A stretch of 64,000 bases of DNA from Oscheius tipulae (lineage: Eukaryota > Nematoda > Chromadorea > Rhabditida > Rhabditidae): positions 9,982,001 to 10,046,000 of the forward strand of contig JASJZH010000006.1 of assembly GCA_037178975.1 (NCBI GenBank), read 5' to 3'. Below, in pieces: positions 36,884 through 48,100 of this stretch (position 1 is the first letter of the stretch; each line of letters starts with the position of its first letter). The translations under genes and the position numbers were made by a program. The notes beneath the pieces were generated by a model. That model saw nothing but the letters and a program-made list of their open reading frames with translations, was not told where the DNA came from and ran no database searches.

Positions 36884-38190
36884 TTAAAGTTGCCTGTAGG
36901 TGTAGCAAGAAACATCTCCCTTGGTTTCCTGGCAATACAGTTCGGTATTTGTAACATAACTGAAGTCGCCGTTGGCGCAGATAACATCAAATCGTCCTCC
37001 GAACTGAGCTTCAGCAGCCAGCTGGATGAGTCTCTTCGAGCTGTTCAAGTTATCATCCATGTTTTCGAGCATCAGATTGCGAAGATCATCAGAGTTGCAG
37101 AGAGGGTCGTCCGAGAGCTTGAGCTGAGAGATGTCAATGACTTTGTCCTCTCCCTTGTCATTCTTGCTATCCTTCTCGGTCTTGCCCTCAGTCTTGGTCT
37201 TGTCACTGGCCTCTTCAATAACCTCAGCATTCTTAGAGGCAGCAGCAACCGAGACAGAAACGTTGCTCTCTTCTTTCTGAAAAGTGTATGTCTAGAGACT
37301 TGACATGGTTCGTACATATTCGGATGTCTCCTCAGGCTGTGTTTGTTCAGAAGGCTGAACCTCGGTGGCGGCGACCTGAAACATCTGGTTCATGCTTGGT
37401 CAAGACTGCCCCCGGAACTACATGCAGCCAAACTGGCTTGCAACACTGGAATTCCGTAACGCGCCATGCAGGGGGGTATGATATATTGCCGCGTAAAAAC
37501 ACAGCTTACCCACGATTATACTGTCAACCGCACGAACATGAACAATCGACATACCTGATAGTTTTCCTGAGTCTGCTGGGCGGGCTGTACGGCTTGAGCA
37601 GGGGCGGCAGGAGCCTCCTGGTACTGTCCAGCAGGGACAGCGGGAGCTACAGGCTGCTGTTGGGACTGAGGCTGAGCTTGAGGCTGATATGTCTCTCCTC
37701 CAGCAGGAGCAAAAGACTGAGGCTGAGCAACGGCCTGAGGCTGGTAAATAGGCTGAGGGGCTGCGGGAGCAATCTGCTGGGGAGCGAAGGGAGTTTGTTG
37801 AACTTCAGGAGCTTGAGGGAGAGACTGGGGAGCAAAAGAGGGAGCCTGTTGTGGGACCTGCTGAGGGAAACCACCAGAAACGATAGGAGCCGAGGCATAG
37901 TTGTTTCCGACAGAAGCCAAGGGCTGGAAGGGAGCTTGCTGAGGGAAAGATGAGAAAGAGGGTTGCTGGGAGAAAGATCCGTATCCACCACCTCCGCAAG
38001 ATTGCTGAGGACAGGCGGGGGCTAAAAAATGGTTATAGTTTGGAAACGTATCCAACTTACGAAGAGCCGGGGCACAAAGTGGAGCTGGTGCTGGTGGGGG
38101 GCAAGCTGGAGGAGCACCACAACCGCACGAAGATCCTCCACCAAAGAAGAAAGCGTTTGCTACAGGCAACAAAGCTAACAAACCCCACAT
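36884..38190 (-). CDS. grl: Ground-like (hedgehog-related) secreted protein
   Basis: Ground-like proteins are nematode secreted proteins related to the hedgehog family, often made by epidermis and glia and linked to cuticle or apical matrix. The start MWGLLALLPVANAFFFGGG is a signal peptide. A cysteine-proline motif follows (CGCGAPPACPPPAPAPLC, then CPQQSCGGGG). A long linker made almost only of Q, P and A comes next, then an acidic-lysine stretch (DKTKTEGKTEKDSKNDKG). The C-terminal ground-like domain reads CNSDDLRNLMLENM, AAEAQFGGRFDVICANGDFS and YCQETKGDVSCYTYRQL, with the family's conserved cysteines, ending TAA 36884-36886. Three introns of about 40 nt are in phase. There is no Hint domain, as expected for grl genes. 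Which grl it is cannot be said. Confidence 0.92.
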
Positions 38191-39658
38191 CTAGAATGAA
38201 ACTTAGAAATTTGGTTTGGAACAGAAAAGAAAAGCACAGGGGATCATGCGTTTATGCAACCAGTCGGCACACCAATTTGAAGGAGGCGTGTGTGTAGAAG
38301 AAGAATGGCGCACATTAAGGGAAAAGCGTTGGCGACGACCCGTGCAGGTGAGGCGCCTTAAGAAGGACTTGCTATCTCCTTTGTGCGCCGCCTTTTCTCG
38401 TCCAAGTTCAAACCGATTCCCGGAACGGGATGCTAGCCTGGGATGACGAGACCCGTTAGCCTGCCCCCTGATAGTGACCGCAGATCCCGATTTGCCGTCG
38501 GGACTCCGAGATAATAATTTGGCAATTAATTGGGAAGAGAAATACATAGGGTACAAAGAATGAAATCTGAGAAAAGGGAAAGAGACTGCGGTTCACGAGA
38601 TTTGACGGCAAGATACAAAAGCTTGACAACTATCCGAAAACTTTGGGGAACTTAGGGAGTTTCAGAAAAGTCTCAAATCCAGCAATGTTTCAACTGGCAG
38701 CTAGTCTCTTCTTATATAACGGATACACGACAATAGCACTTTTTCCCGGTATTGTTCCGGTTTGGATAAGAATCGCGCACAGGTGCCAGCGTTGTTTTTC
38801 CGGGCAGATATTTTCCAGATTAATTCAGCTTTTTTGAAGATCCGAATCTCTGGGAAGAAGAATAATGAAATCTTCGAACGAGATCAGGTCCTTGGAGTAA
38901 AGAGAAAAAAAATGAACAATGCTGAAAGGAAGAACTAAAGGTATGCGCCCCTTACGGATTTGGTGACCTCAAGAGGGTTCAGATGACGACTTAGATACTC
39001 AGCTGGAAGCCGGTTGCGATCACTTTTCTTATCGGTGTTACTTTGTTTTCACATCCACTTGCATCCTTTGATTTATTTCAGCTACATTTGGAACATTCGA
39101 CACTGGCATTTTTCAGAAGATCTCTGTTACAGTCCATGCATATCATCCGTGACTACCAATAAAACTGTCCTTTTAAAGAGTGACGCCAGATGCCTGTTAT
39201 CTCAGTTCATACTCTCAGCAATAGGCTGATGACTCTGCAATCTGCGCAAGAATAATGTTTTCCAAAGCTGAATTATCACAAAGGGGGACAACCCTACAAT
39301 ATGTTAAACTGGACACAATAATGAATCCGTTTAGCCTCACAGAAGCCAGTTAAAATGAAAGGAGGAAAACAGTTTTACTGAATATTGCCAGAATTGCCAG
39401 TCCAAAAGATTTAGCTTGATGACGATCAACTCGATGGAAACATTAGAACAATCAGATTCAAACGACCAAGAACCTAAAACTCACAAAATTGGATAAGGTG
39501 TGATCAGAAAAACTCACACGTTGTTGACAGTAACGGCGAGACAGCCGTATAAGAGAGCGAATGAAGACTGGATGTCGATTGGCGAAAGACTGAAAGATGA
39601 TTTTCTGATTTGCTCAAATTATACATACATTCACTCGTCAGCTTTTCGAGTAAGAGCC
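38191..39658. other. Intergenic region upstream of the ground-like gene
   Basis: Open frames occur but none looks like a gene. The stretch presumably holds the grl promoter. Nothing else stands out. Confidence 0.5.
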
Positions 39659-40560
39659 TCAATGATTCTTGTCTTTGATTTTCAGTTGCTCGCAGACAAT
39701 AGGGCAGTACTGGTCGTAGTGATCTGCGTAATGCTCTCCAGGAACAAGGTCAACACCAAGATGAAGTGCTGTTAGGCAGCGGGAGCACAATGAATACCTT
39801 CGTTTTGGGTCGAGCACTTGATACATTGAGCTTTCCTTTTTAATGATGATAAAGCATTCTTCATCGTAATCGTGGAATCTCCGACGCTTCGGATAGAGTC
39901 CACTGCTGAGCACGGCGACGAGGAGCCTGTCCGATTCACTAACTACTTCAGTGCATGTGATAGTACGATGAAGTCCTCGACAGAGTTCGCATTCGGACTG
40001 TAATACTCTTTACTTTTTAGCTGCAGATCTGGTTCGTCAACTTTTTTCATGCTGTCTTGTTCAAACTCCAGGAAAGAGAAGCACACACTAAATGCAACTT
40101 CAAAGGCCTTTTCGTCCCCGACACTTACCATCCAAACCTTCTCCTTATCTATCATTTTGCGTACGATTTCTAGTACACATACCATGGACACCCTATATGT
40201 ATCCGTAAGGCAGGTGGGCGGTTTGGGTGCTTGATGTCCTCCTCCAGTTCTTCGGCATCAGGACAGCTTGGAGTATCAGTTTCTTCTGGAGACACGTAAT
40301 CCTTGAGAAAAATCGAGGCCATCTCCTCCATGTTCTAGTTGCGGACCATCTACCTCGCTCAAAGCTGTCCCTTGTATTGCAGACTGGACAGAACTTCTGC
40401 CACATCTTCTTCAGTCACTTGCGATGCAGTGTGTGTCCGCATCTGCTAGCACCAAGTATTCCGTGGAACAGTTCAAGATAGATAGAACACTGCAGCTCTT
40501 TCCGCATATTCGGGTCTTCAAATGGAGTCGCTGACGACTCGACAAGCATCATTGGCTCGA
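39659..40560 (-). pseudogene. RING-finger-like gene, apparently decayed
   Basis: The minus strand reads MMLVESSATPFEDPNMRKEL and then a TRIM-like RING: LQCSIYLELFHGILGASRCG, HTLHRK, a TGA codon, then LKKMWQKFCPVCN. In a C3HC4 RING the TGA falls where the cysteine after HRK should be, and the tyrosine of CSIY replaces another zinc ligand. Downstream, further coding-like pieces (DYVSPEETDTPSCPDAEELE, FEVAFSVCFSFLEFEQDS) and a C-terminal exon (LCSRCLTALHLGVDLVP, CPIVCEQLKIKDKNH, TGA near 39660) cannot be joined without frame changes. Active genes of this type are ubiquitin ligases. Two lost ligands suggest decay; assembly errors remain possible. Confidence 0.45.
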
Positions 40561-40809
40561 CCAGCTGAAGTAGGCGGGCAAGTTTGAGGACTTTGACATG
40601 AAGGCCAGAGATGTCACATCGTGCAAGGGTGGGGGTAAAACTGCAGGGGTGGGGGGCTTTTTCGGTGGGGGGGCATAACTAAGATAACGAAGATGTACCT
40701 GTCGTTCGAAGCAAACAGTCATCAGTAGAACATATCAACTTTTGGTTTTCTGAGTTTTCCACCAATCAATTTTTCTGAGGAAATTGGAAAGAAGTCGCCT
40801 TCAATAAAA

Positions 40810-41013
40810 TTATCGTCTTAAAAACTGTTTGACCCCCGCCTCGAAGAAACTTGTGGCTGATCTCTTATTTTTCCGGGTACTCCTTCCACCATATCCCAAG
40901 CCCAGAAATTGTACCCCGACCTCATTTGTCCATTGATTTGCAGTCGGTTCCTCAGATTCTGTCATTTGCTTGCTTGCGAAAATAGTCATGGCCTCACTTA
41001 ATGAGATACACAC
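40810..41013 (-). CDS. Possible 67-residue basic protein
   Basis: A single open frame begins MCISLSEAMTIFASKQMTE and ends SFFEAGVKQFLRR with TAA at 40810. It is basic near its end (RSTRKNKRSATS). No family is recognised and no splice evidence supports it, so it may be a chance frame. Confidence 0.2.
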   Translation of the reverse strand: MCISLSEAMTIFASKQMTESEEPTANQWTNEVGVQFLGLGYGGRSTRKNKRSATSFFEAGVKQFLRR

Positions 41014-41374
41014 TTGATGTATCCTAAGCTACCGTGAGTTATGGGCTTCATTGATTCTGTCCTCACTAATTCTTATGAGAAAAAAGAGAGGGGGCCGAGT
41101 CATTCTTCCCCCTCAAATTTGTTACAAAGCGTTTAAAGGCGGCCCCCATCGGTTTAACTGGCGACGATGGGTCTCGGCTCGCATAACCACCATTTTAGAT
41201 GTGAAATATCTGTGGATCCCCCGAAGCTACCATCAGCTCCGGCGGCAAATGATTTCATTTGGTCTTCTCCTCGTTTACAACTACAATTTTGACACTATTG
41301 TCACGCGACGCAGCCGCTTATTTTCTCGAAAATTTCTAGCCGAGCCGCCCCTTCTGAACTCATCTGCCTTCAGA

Positions 41375-42396
41375 ATGGCTGACCTGACTAATCGGACATA
41401 TCTGTTCATGTCAACCGATGATGTTGAGGTCAACGTCGACTGGGAGCTGCTCCTACAGAGCCCTCTTCTCGTAGCAATGATCCAGGTATATCTATGCCTT
41501 TTCGGTTTTCCACACTTTTTAGACTATCTACAGCGTCGAGGGGAAAGTCGAAGGGCCACTGCGACTGCATTTCAATGGGAAGATCATGGAGAAGATTTTT
41601 ACGTTCTGTGACAACCACAGAGATGATTGGGATTACGATGATTCGATCATCGACCCTTCAATTCTGCTGACGGATGAAGACTACGATCTGTTAGCTACTG
41701 ATGACGAGTTCACAGTTCACGATCAAAGCGCGCTCTTGGAGGTACGTGATGGTTACCGTAGCGAGATAAGGTGTGTACAAAAATGGAGCTGAGCACAGGT
41801 TGTCCGACTGAGATGGTATAGGTGAGACATCAGGGGACTGACGAGACAATACGAAAGAGAAATCTTACGACTAATGAGTCGACGTGGATAAGAGCTTGTC
41901 TGGCTATCGCTACGGTGTAGGCGAAACCTTTTCGACAGAAGACACAACTTGGCTGGTTTCCAAGACAGTACGGGAGTCACATTGTCCGACAACAAGGAGG
42001 CGAAGGCGAAACAACTCGTGTGACTGATATAGTTCAGACGAGATACTGTCGCGTATCGAGTTTTTACAAGTTTGCAAGACTCTCGTGACGGTTTGGGCAA
42101 AAACTTTCGACACAGAAAAAGTACGGGAGAACAATATGCTCCACTCTCGAAACAATACGAGCGAGAGTTCTAGCACTTGAAATCACAAGGATCTCGCCTG
42201 CTCTCTTATTCAAACTTAACTGTTTCAGGCAGCCATGGATCTGGAAATTGACCACCTCAGAGAAGCCCTAACCTCCTATTTCGAAGAGCAAGCAGAACTT
42301 CTCCTCGACTACTTTGAAGACGAGTCCCTGGCTTTTGATCTCGATGACGAACTCTCGCTCGAGGAGGAAGAAGAGTTTCGTCAGCGTTTTGCCTGA
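41375..42396 (+). CDS. skr: Skp1-related protein
   Basis: Skp1 is the adaptor joining F-box proteins to cullin-1 ubiquitin ligases; nematodes have expanded Skp1-related (skr) families. Three exons join in phase. The N-terminus TYLFMSTDDVEVNVDWELLL matches the POZ start IKLQSSDGEIFEVDVE. IMEKIFTFCDNHRDDW matches LKKVIQWCTHHKDDP, and DQSALLEAAMDLEIDHL matches LFELILAANYLDIKGL. The F-box-binding C-terminus is shortened and very acidic (ELLLDYFEDESLAFDLDDEL, LEEEEEFRQRFA) and lacks the usual WCEEK end. TGA is at 42394-42396. Length is about 167 residues, normal for the family. The divergent C-terminus suggests altered F-box partner choice (inference). The second intron (about 490 nt) is filled with the diverged minisatellite. 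Confidence 0.85.
41815..42185 (-). repeat. Diverged ~33-bp minisatellite in the Skp1-like gene intron
   Basis: On the minus strand the unit resembles CTCGCCCGTACCGTCTCGG; on the plus strand it appears as ACGAGACAATACGAAAGAG, CAAGACAGTACGGGAG, ACGAGATACTGTCGCG and CGAAACAATACGAGCGAGAG. Most of the intron consists of such units. Confidence 0.6.
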
Positions 42397-42567
42397 ATCC
42401 TACAAGCTTAAAAACACTCTGGTTCAACCGTTGTGATACGTGTTTTCTGCATTTCTAAACTGTATCAATTTTTCCATGACTCAGCACTCTGATTACGCCA
42501 GCGGTCTGGCCCATTATACGGTGTGAAACCGCCCCTCTCGCGCTATTGCTTCGTATTTGCAGTCCGA

Positions 42568-43304
42568 ATGGACTTGACCCATTTTCCGCGGAAATTTGGA
42601 ATAATCTCGGTTATCTTAACATTTCTCGTCAAGGTAAGCTATTTTCATTTTTTTGTTTTGTAGTTGGTGTGCTAGCGGCGAAAACACGATTTTATAGTCT
42701 TTGTTTTCCTCGAAAAGCCATTCAACAAGAAAAATGTAGTTCCGTATCCTGTTCGTCTTTGTCGCACAAATCCGGTCAGTCAGTCCACTTTTGTGTTGTC
42801 CACCTGTCTCTTCCATGCTGTTTTCTGTTCGGTCGTTCCGTTCAATCTGTTCAATCAGCCTGTCTCGCTATTTCTGTAAAACAACTGTCCATCTTCGGGT
42901 CACGGATTTGCGATAGCCTACTAAATGCACTGTTTCGAAAAGAGATCTGGTGGGCAGATGTCGGAGCCGTGACCCAACTCAATCATTAATTTTAGAGCTT
43001 CCTCTCAAGTACATTGCCATACAGACGGCCAAGCAGACTGTTCTCAATATAAATGTGGAACTTTGCAAGCAGAGCACAGCTCTCAACAGGCTATTGCAGG
43101 TAATACTATACTTAGCAGCCCAGATTGTTAGCCTTATCCCGACGAGATGCTGCTTCATCTTAGGCCGATTCCTTTCAGTATCCCGAGGTTGTTCATCTGA
43201 AGCTTATCGACTGCTGGCGCAAGGTCACTACTCGAAGCGACGTGCCCTTCTTTAGTCTTTCTGAAAAGCGCATCGACTTCATGGGAGATATTACCGAACG
43301 ATAA
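42568..43304 (+). CDS. Small protein of unknown function, possibly interrupted
   Basis: Exons in phase read MDLTHFPRKFGIISVILTFL, then LPLKYIAIQTAKQTVLNINV, then YPEVVHLKLIDCWRKVTTRS and KRIDFMGDITER, ending TAA 43302-43304. Past this stop the same frame continues VPRYAA to a good donor (GTAAGT at 43323). It then continues across a short intron as APMARSNEFLHVLELQPA and a final KIAEVREQMGTFLFGFLPLR. Either the protein truly ends at about 98 residues, or the TAA interrupts a longer one (one base from a tyrosine codon). No family is recognised. The N-terminus is hydrophobic enough for a signal anchor. Confidence 0.4.
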
Positions 43305-43599
43305 GTCCCCCGCTATGCAGCTGTAAGTTTCTAGCTTCCAGTTTTGACTATTTTGGCTCAAAATTGTTAACTCCAGGCCGCTCCAATGGCGAGATCCAAC
43401 GAATTTCTGCATGTGCTCGAGCTCCAACCTGCTGTCAAAATAAAAGATTACACGCCCAACAGTAGAACGTTCCTTTCCTCAGAAGATTGCCGAGGTTCGC
43501 GAACAAATGGGCACGTTTCTTTTTGGCTTCCTTCCCTTGAGATAAGATTTTCACCCTCTTCATTGAATAAATTGTTCCCTTTCATTTAACCTACTATAT

Positions 43600-44237
43600 A
43601 TTTGGAAATTATGCAACCGTTCCAAGCTTAACTAACAAGACTCTAACATTATCAGGGCACGGTGGAACGCCTGAAGTTTGCGCAGACTTTTCAAAAATCT
43701 TAGATTCTGTGTTCCCTTGGAAATTTCCTATATTCATTTTCTCGCTTTCTAGATGGGTCAAATCGATCAGCGTCAAAAATGAGAACACACCATTTTCTCC
43801 ATTTCTCCTTTTCACTGTGATATTTTTGCCAAACAACGGGTAAAAAAAACGCAATTTCTAAACCTTTTGGCGTGACCCAGATGAATCGATGAACTCACAT
43901 AAAAGTAAAAAAAAAAAATAAGTGGAGAACCATCGCAAGTTGCCAAATGTGCCTATTTTTGGCGGGACCCAACTCCAAAAAGCATTCCGTCGTGTCCTCA
44001 TACTGTTAGTGTCCCTCTGAACATGGTTTTCCTTCTTCTGGTATTTGTCCATTCTATCACAGATTTATATTCAACTATTTGGTTTCATTATCACAGCGTT
44101 TTGTATCACTTAAATGAGCAACAATAAGTAAAAATCTAAGGCACAAAGTCTACAAAGATATCCTGAAAGATCTTAATAAAGTAGCAACGGGTAGAGATTC
44201 AAAAATGTAAGTAAAGTGTGCCTATGTATACAAAGCT
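43600..44237. other. Intergenic region
   Basis: No supported gene; A/T-rich with an A run at about 43909-43919. Confidence 0.45.
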
Positions 44238-44660
44238 TTATATGGGAAGCCAGTGACTGAGCTCGAGACCCTTGTTGTCGCAGTAGTGGTCGTACATCAA
44301 GATGTTGACACAGTTGAGATACCCGCAGTATGGACAATTAATTTCCATATTGAAGAAGTAGATGAAGCAGAGGAGGCCGAACAGGCAGAAGCCGGCCACG
44401 GATGATAAGATGACCAGGATCTAATATCGAAAATAAGAAACTGAAAAAAAGGAACAATTACAGTTCTTCGTCGGACAGTTAGCTGAATTTTGGACGCAGG
44501 CATGTCATTCTTGTTTGGGATCGTATCCTCGATGGTGAAGTCGAGGTAGGGGAAGATGCCTAAAATGGGTTTGTTACTAAAGCACTCAAAGGGACGGTGA
44601 CAATGCGGGTGTATGGGCGACCCGTGCACGACTTTTGTAGAAACATCTACTTCGACGTCA
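44238..44660 (-). CDS. Small one-pass membrane protein with a CPYC motif
   Basis: Two exons join in phase across a 44-nt intron. The first reads HPHCHRPFECFSNKP, FPYLDFTIEDTIPNKND and PASKIQLTVRRRT. The second gives a membrane helix (ILVILSSVAGFCLFGLLCFI) and a short tail, NMEINCPYCGYLNCVNILMY then DHYCDNKGLELSHWLPI, TAA 44238-44240. The two C-Y/P-x-C pairs after the helix could bind metal, a layout reminiscent of LITAF-type or other membrane-anchored zinc modules, but the sequence does not match LITAF. No ATG begins the upstream frame: either a first exon is missing or translation begins at the methionine in NDMPASK. Confidence 0.5.
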
Positions 44661-44715
44661 ATAGTAAGAAGAAAATTAAGGAAGCAACGTTTTTCTCTTT
44701 TTCTCTGAAATAGTT

Positions 44716-44798
44716 TTCGACGCTGAGTCGATTAAGCACACTTAAAAGTCGTGAGTGTGTGCAAAGTACCGAAAAAAATATTAAAGATTGATTTTCAG
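44716..44798 (+). repeat. Dispersed repeat, copy 2 (paired with 14808-14892)
   Basis: Shares CTGAGTCGATTAAG, GTGTGTGCAAAG and the closing TTTCAG with the copy in the myosin V intron. Confidence 0.5.
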
Positions 44799-44829
44799 GG
44801 GTCGTCGCAAGTTTTGTTAACCTAGCTGT

Positions 44830-45105
44830 ACCACTTGTATTATCTGAGCGGAAGCTCTCACAAGTACCGTCTCAGTATTTGGACGAGAACTCGCCCTTAT
44901 TATCTCGGCAGCAATAGACTCTAACCCATATCAGTTTTTGTGTAGTTACTCGCCCGTCTCATCTCCAGTGCTGCTTTAGTACTTGAACCATTCTGTGTTC
45001 ATACGCCTCGACAGCAAGGAAACTAAGATCCGTACCGCCTCAATACTTGGATGATTACTCGCTCGTATCGCCTCGGCAACTAGCCAATTCAGCCGTGAAT
45101 ATCAA
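44830..45105 (+). repeat. Diverged ~33-bp minisatellite downstream of iRhom
   Basis: The clearest array: CACAAGTACCGTCTCAGT, CTCGCCCTTATTATCTCGGC, CTCGCCCGTCTCATCTCC, ATCCGTACCGCCTCAATAC and CTCGCTCGTATCGCCTCGGC follow each other at about 30-65 bp steps, several linked by ACTTGGATGATTA-like spacers. Confidence 0.65.
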
Positions 45106-45107
45106 AA

Positions 45108-48100
45108 CTATCTAATACCCTCTCGTCGGTAAGAGAAACTACTATCTTTACCGTTAGAGCTCTCACGATACTTCTGTCGTCTTGTAATGGCTTCAAACAA
45201 AAGTAGGAAAAACTCACTCATTGTGATGAGCAGTCCGAAGATAAATCCAAAGATGTGTGCCCAGTTGTCGATAAACGGAACCAGTCCGGAGGTAAAAAGT
45301 ACGATGACCATCACTAAATGTTCCGCTAGAGAATTTTTCCAGTTGGTTATGAGACGTCGATGATGGATCACGTCGACGATCATAGCTGCTAAGATTCCGA
45401 GCTGGGAGCCTGATGGTCCAACTTCGGGCTGAAAAGAAAATTGTGACAGAAATTTTGAAAAGCTCACATTGTATGGCACAAAGATGGCGGAAGCGAGATT
45501 TCCTCCGATTCCTGAGCCAATATAAACCAGAGCCATGCGTTTCCAGCCAATCAGGGTTTCGAGGTCCATCATAAAGAAGCGGTGGACCCAAAAGGTGATA
45601 CAAAGATGTATCAGTCTGAATAAATGATATGAAATCGAAAATTGGTTCTTGTTACCCGGCATGAATGAAGAGAGATGTGAAGAGTCGGTAGAACTGATTT
45701 GGATGATCCTTGCTCACAAAGGGAAGCATTCCGCAGATGTCTCCGAAACAGTCGACTTGACTGCAAAGAGTCGCATTCGAATGCCAGTAGCCCTGCACAA
45801 AGTCGCAGTACTCCTTCGTTGTGATTCTACACAGTCCTTGCATCTGGATGCAGCATGGTCGACCGGTTATCTGAAATTGTATACTTCCAGTCTCCCAGTT
45901 TTTCTTCTCGGCTTCTCGGCTTGTTATGGGGAAATGACAAAAACACTAGGACTGGGAGAGAGTGTAAATGAGCGACTGACATTGACAGAAGGGCAGTTGG
46001 TCACATTGGCAGGGCAGACAGAATCATGGGAAACAAGAGGAAATAAACTAGATGGGAATTTAAACGGTGTAGTGACAGAAAAATCAGATCAACTATACAC
46101 TAATCGAGAAAAAAATTCGTAGACCCACGAGCACAACTTCACAAAATCTGAAGCTACCATCTTACCTGGCAGGTCATGTGAGGTGGTAGTGCTCCATCGG
46201 TCCTAGGTTCCTTACAGATCGGCCACTTTGTCAGGTCGTCAGCCCATTCTCTCGGGTACACGGATCTCGGAACAGTACAAAAGTCAGGATCTTGACCACA
46301 AACAGCGCCAGCTGATCGATGATGAGTTATCGTGTTGAAAGTGGGCACGTCAGCTTCATTGAAAGGATGGAGAAGGTGAGAGTCGGACTTGCTCCTGGAT
46401 AGTGTTTTTCGCGGTTTGCTCCATTTGACCCATGTTGCCAGAGCTCGCTGAAAGACATTTTTTTCTTTGCCTAGTCTTCCAACTCACTGGACACCCATTC
46501 TCTGTCGTCTGATAGCATCCTGTACGATCATTGAAGATGCAGCAGGCTGTGTCGTTTTCTTTCCGTCGCTCCATTTCAATTACTTTCCAAACATCGCGCT
46601 CCCTCCTCATACAAGGAGAATACTTGGCTCCTAGCCTAACGAGATCCGCCATACTTGGACCAAACCAGATGTTTGTCGGTTCGTAGTAGCTGACGCGTCG
46701 AGAAGCAAGGGAAGTGTCCGGCACCTCATCCTAAAAACTAATTTAGCAAAAAACTGAGTTGATAACCTACAGAGCGTTCAACACGACCCGAGAGTCCGAA
46801 CGGACCGACTCCGTAGGTGGCCAACGAGATTGCAAAGACGAGAGTTTGTACAGTTGTGACCCAGCAGGTGAAAAATGGCCTGTAGATGGGAAAAAAGAAC
46901 ATAAGGAAAGAATGTACCTGTGATCCTCTCCCTTTTCCAGCATTTCCTGAAGTTCAGGATTCAATTTCTTGACTTCAGTCTTCCCGAGATGATGATTAAA
47001 AAGCCGTCCTATGGGCGTAACTCCGCGAAATCGTGGCTGCTTGTGTGGAACCACGGCCGTGGCTATCGAATCCAACAACTTCGTGACTCGCTGTTTCGCA
47101 TCAGCATCCGCATCACTGATGGCTTCTTGTCTAGATAATTTTGATGCACTAGGTTTACGAAGAACTGGATTGCTGCGATCGGGTGTGCTACTCGTGTCAG
47201 GCAGTCGAGGCTCAAGGCTGACTCGGGCAGGCGGTCTTTGGAGGTCGGACGAACCCACATCTACAACACGACACTTTGTGTAAAAAGCATGCACAGACAA
47301 AGACGGTACGGGTGAGATACTTACCAGGTGGTAGAGGACCAAGATAGGGAATGTCGAGGTGGGTGCGTTGTTGACTATCCTGCAGACCTTCGATAAACCC
47401 ATCTTGCTTGAGCGGCTCGAGTTCTTCTTGTTGTGGCTGAAAATTTGAGTATTATGACATGCAATCTTTGTATGTTCTAATCAATAGTGACAACCTGTCA
47501 AATGATTAGTTTAGCAGAAAGCTTCATAGTAAAAATGAAGATGACAGGTTGACAAGGACAGGAGAAGCTGAAACCGAATGACAAACCGACAAGAAGAAAA
47601 TGGAGCTTGACAGCTTGGCAAGGACTAAACATGAAGATGTCAAGTTGAGAGGGATAGAAGAAGCCAAAGCAACAATGACAGATTGACAAAGAGATGGTAA
47701 GAAACAAACATTAGGCATAAACAGGCTGACAGGAACAGAAACTAATAGCCTTCTTAAGAAATGACTCACCTGTGGTGCTGCCCACGATTTGCTCTTCCGA
47801 GGTGGTTTATCCTGGACATCTGCTTCATCTTCCTGAAAATCATCATCATTTTCCATACAAGAAGGGTTTGCAGGTAAGGCTTTAAGGGGAGGTAGCACAG
47901 TGAGAGAAGAAAGGGAAACGGTTGGGTGTGCTTACTAAGGGTGCATTACATACTGGGCCATATGAAACCTTGAGTGCTGCGAAGCAGTGTCTCGGTCGTG
48001 CCATAGGGTTCCCCTCGTCGTCATAAAGAATCGGCATTGAGTTCAAGCCCCAGGCACGTCGTCTACGGGCATGAGACTGAAGTGATCGTAATTCAAGGCT

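Noticed and set aside
37288-37953. Plus-strand frame of 221 codons opposite the ground-like gene
   Set aside because: It is the shadow of the Q/P/A linker, whose repetitive codons keep the opposite strand free of stops.
40420-40440. Selenocysteine reading of TGA in the RING finger
   Set aside because: A second zinc ligand is also lost and later exons do not join, so decay is simpler; nearby genes use TGA as a normal stop (3704, 42394, 57690).
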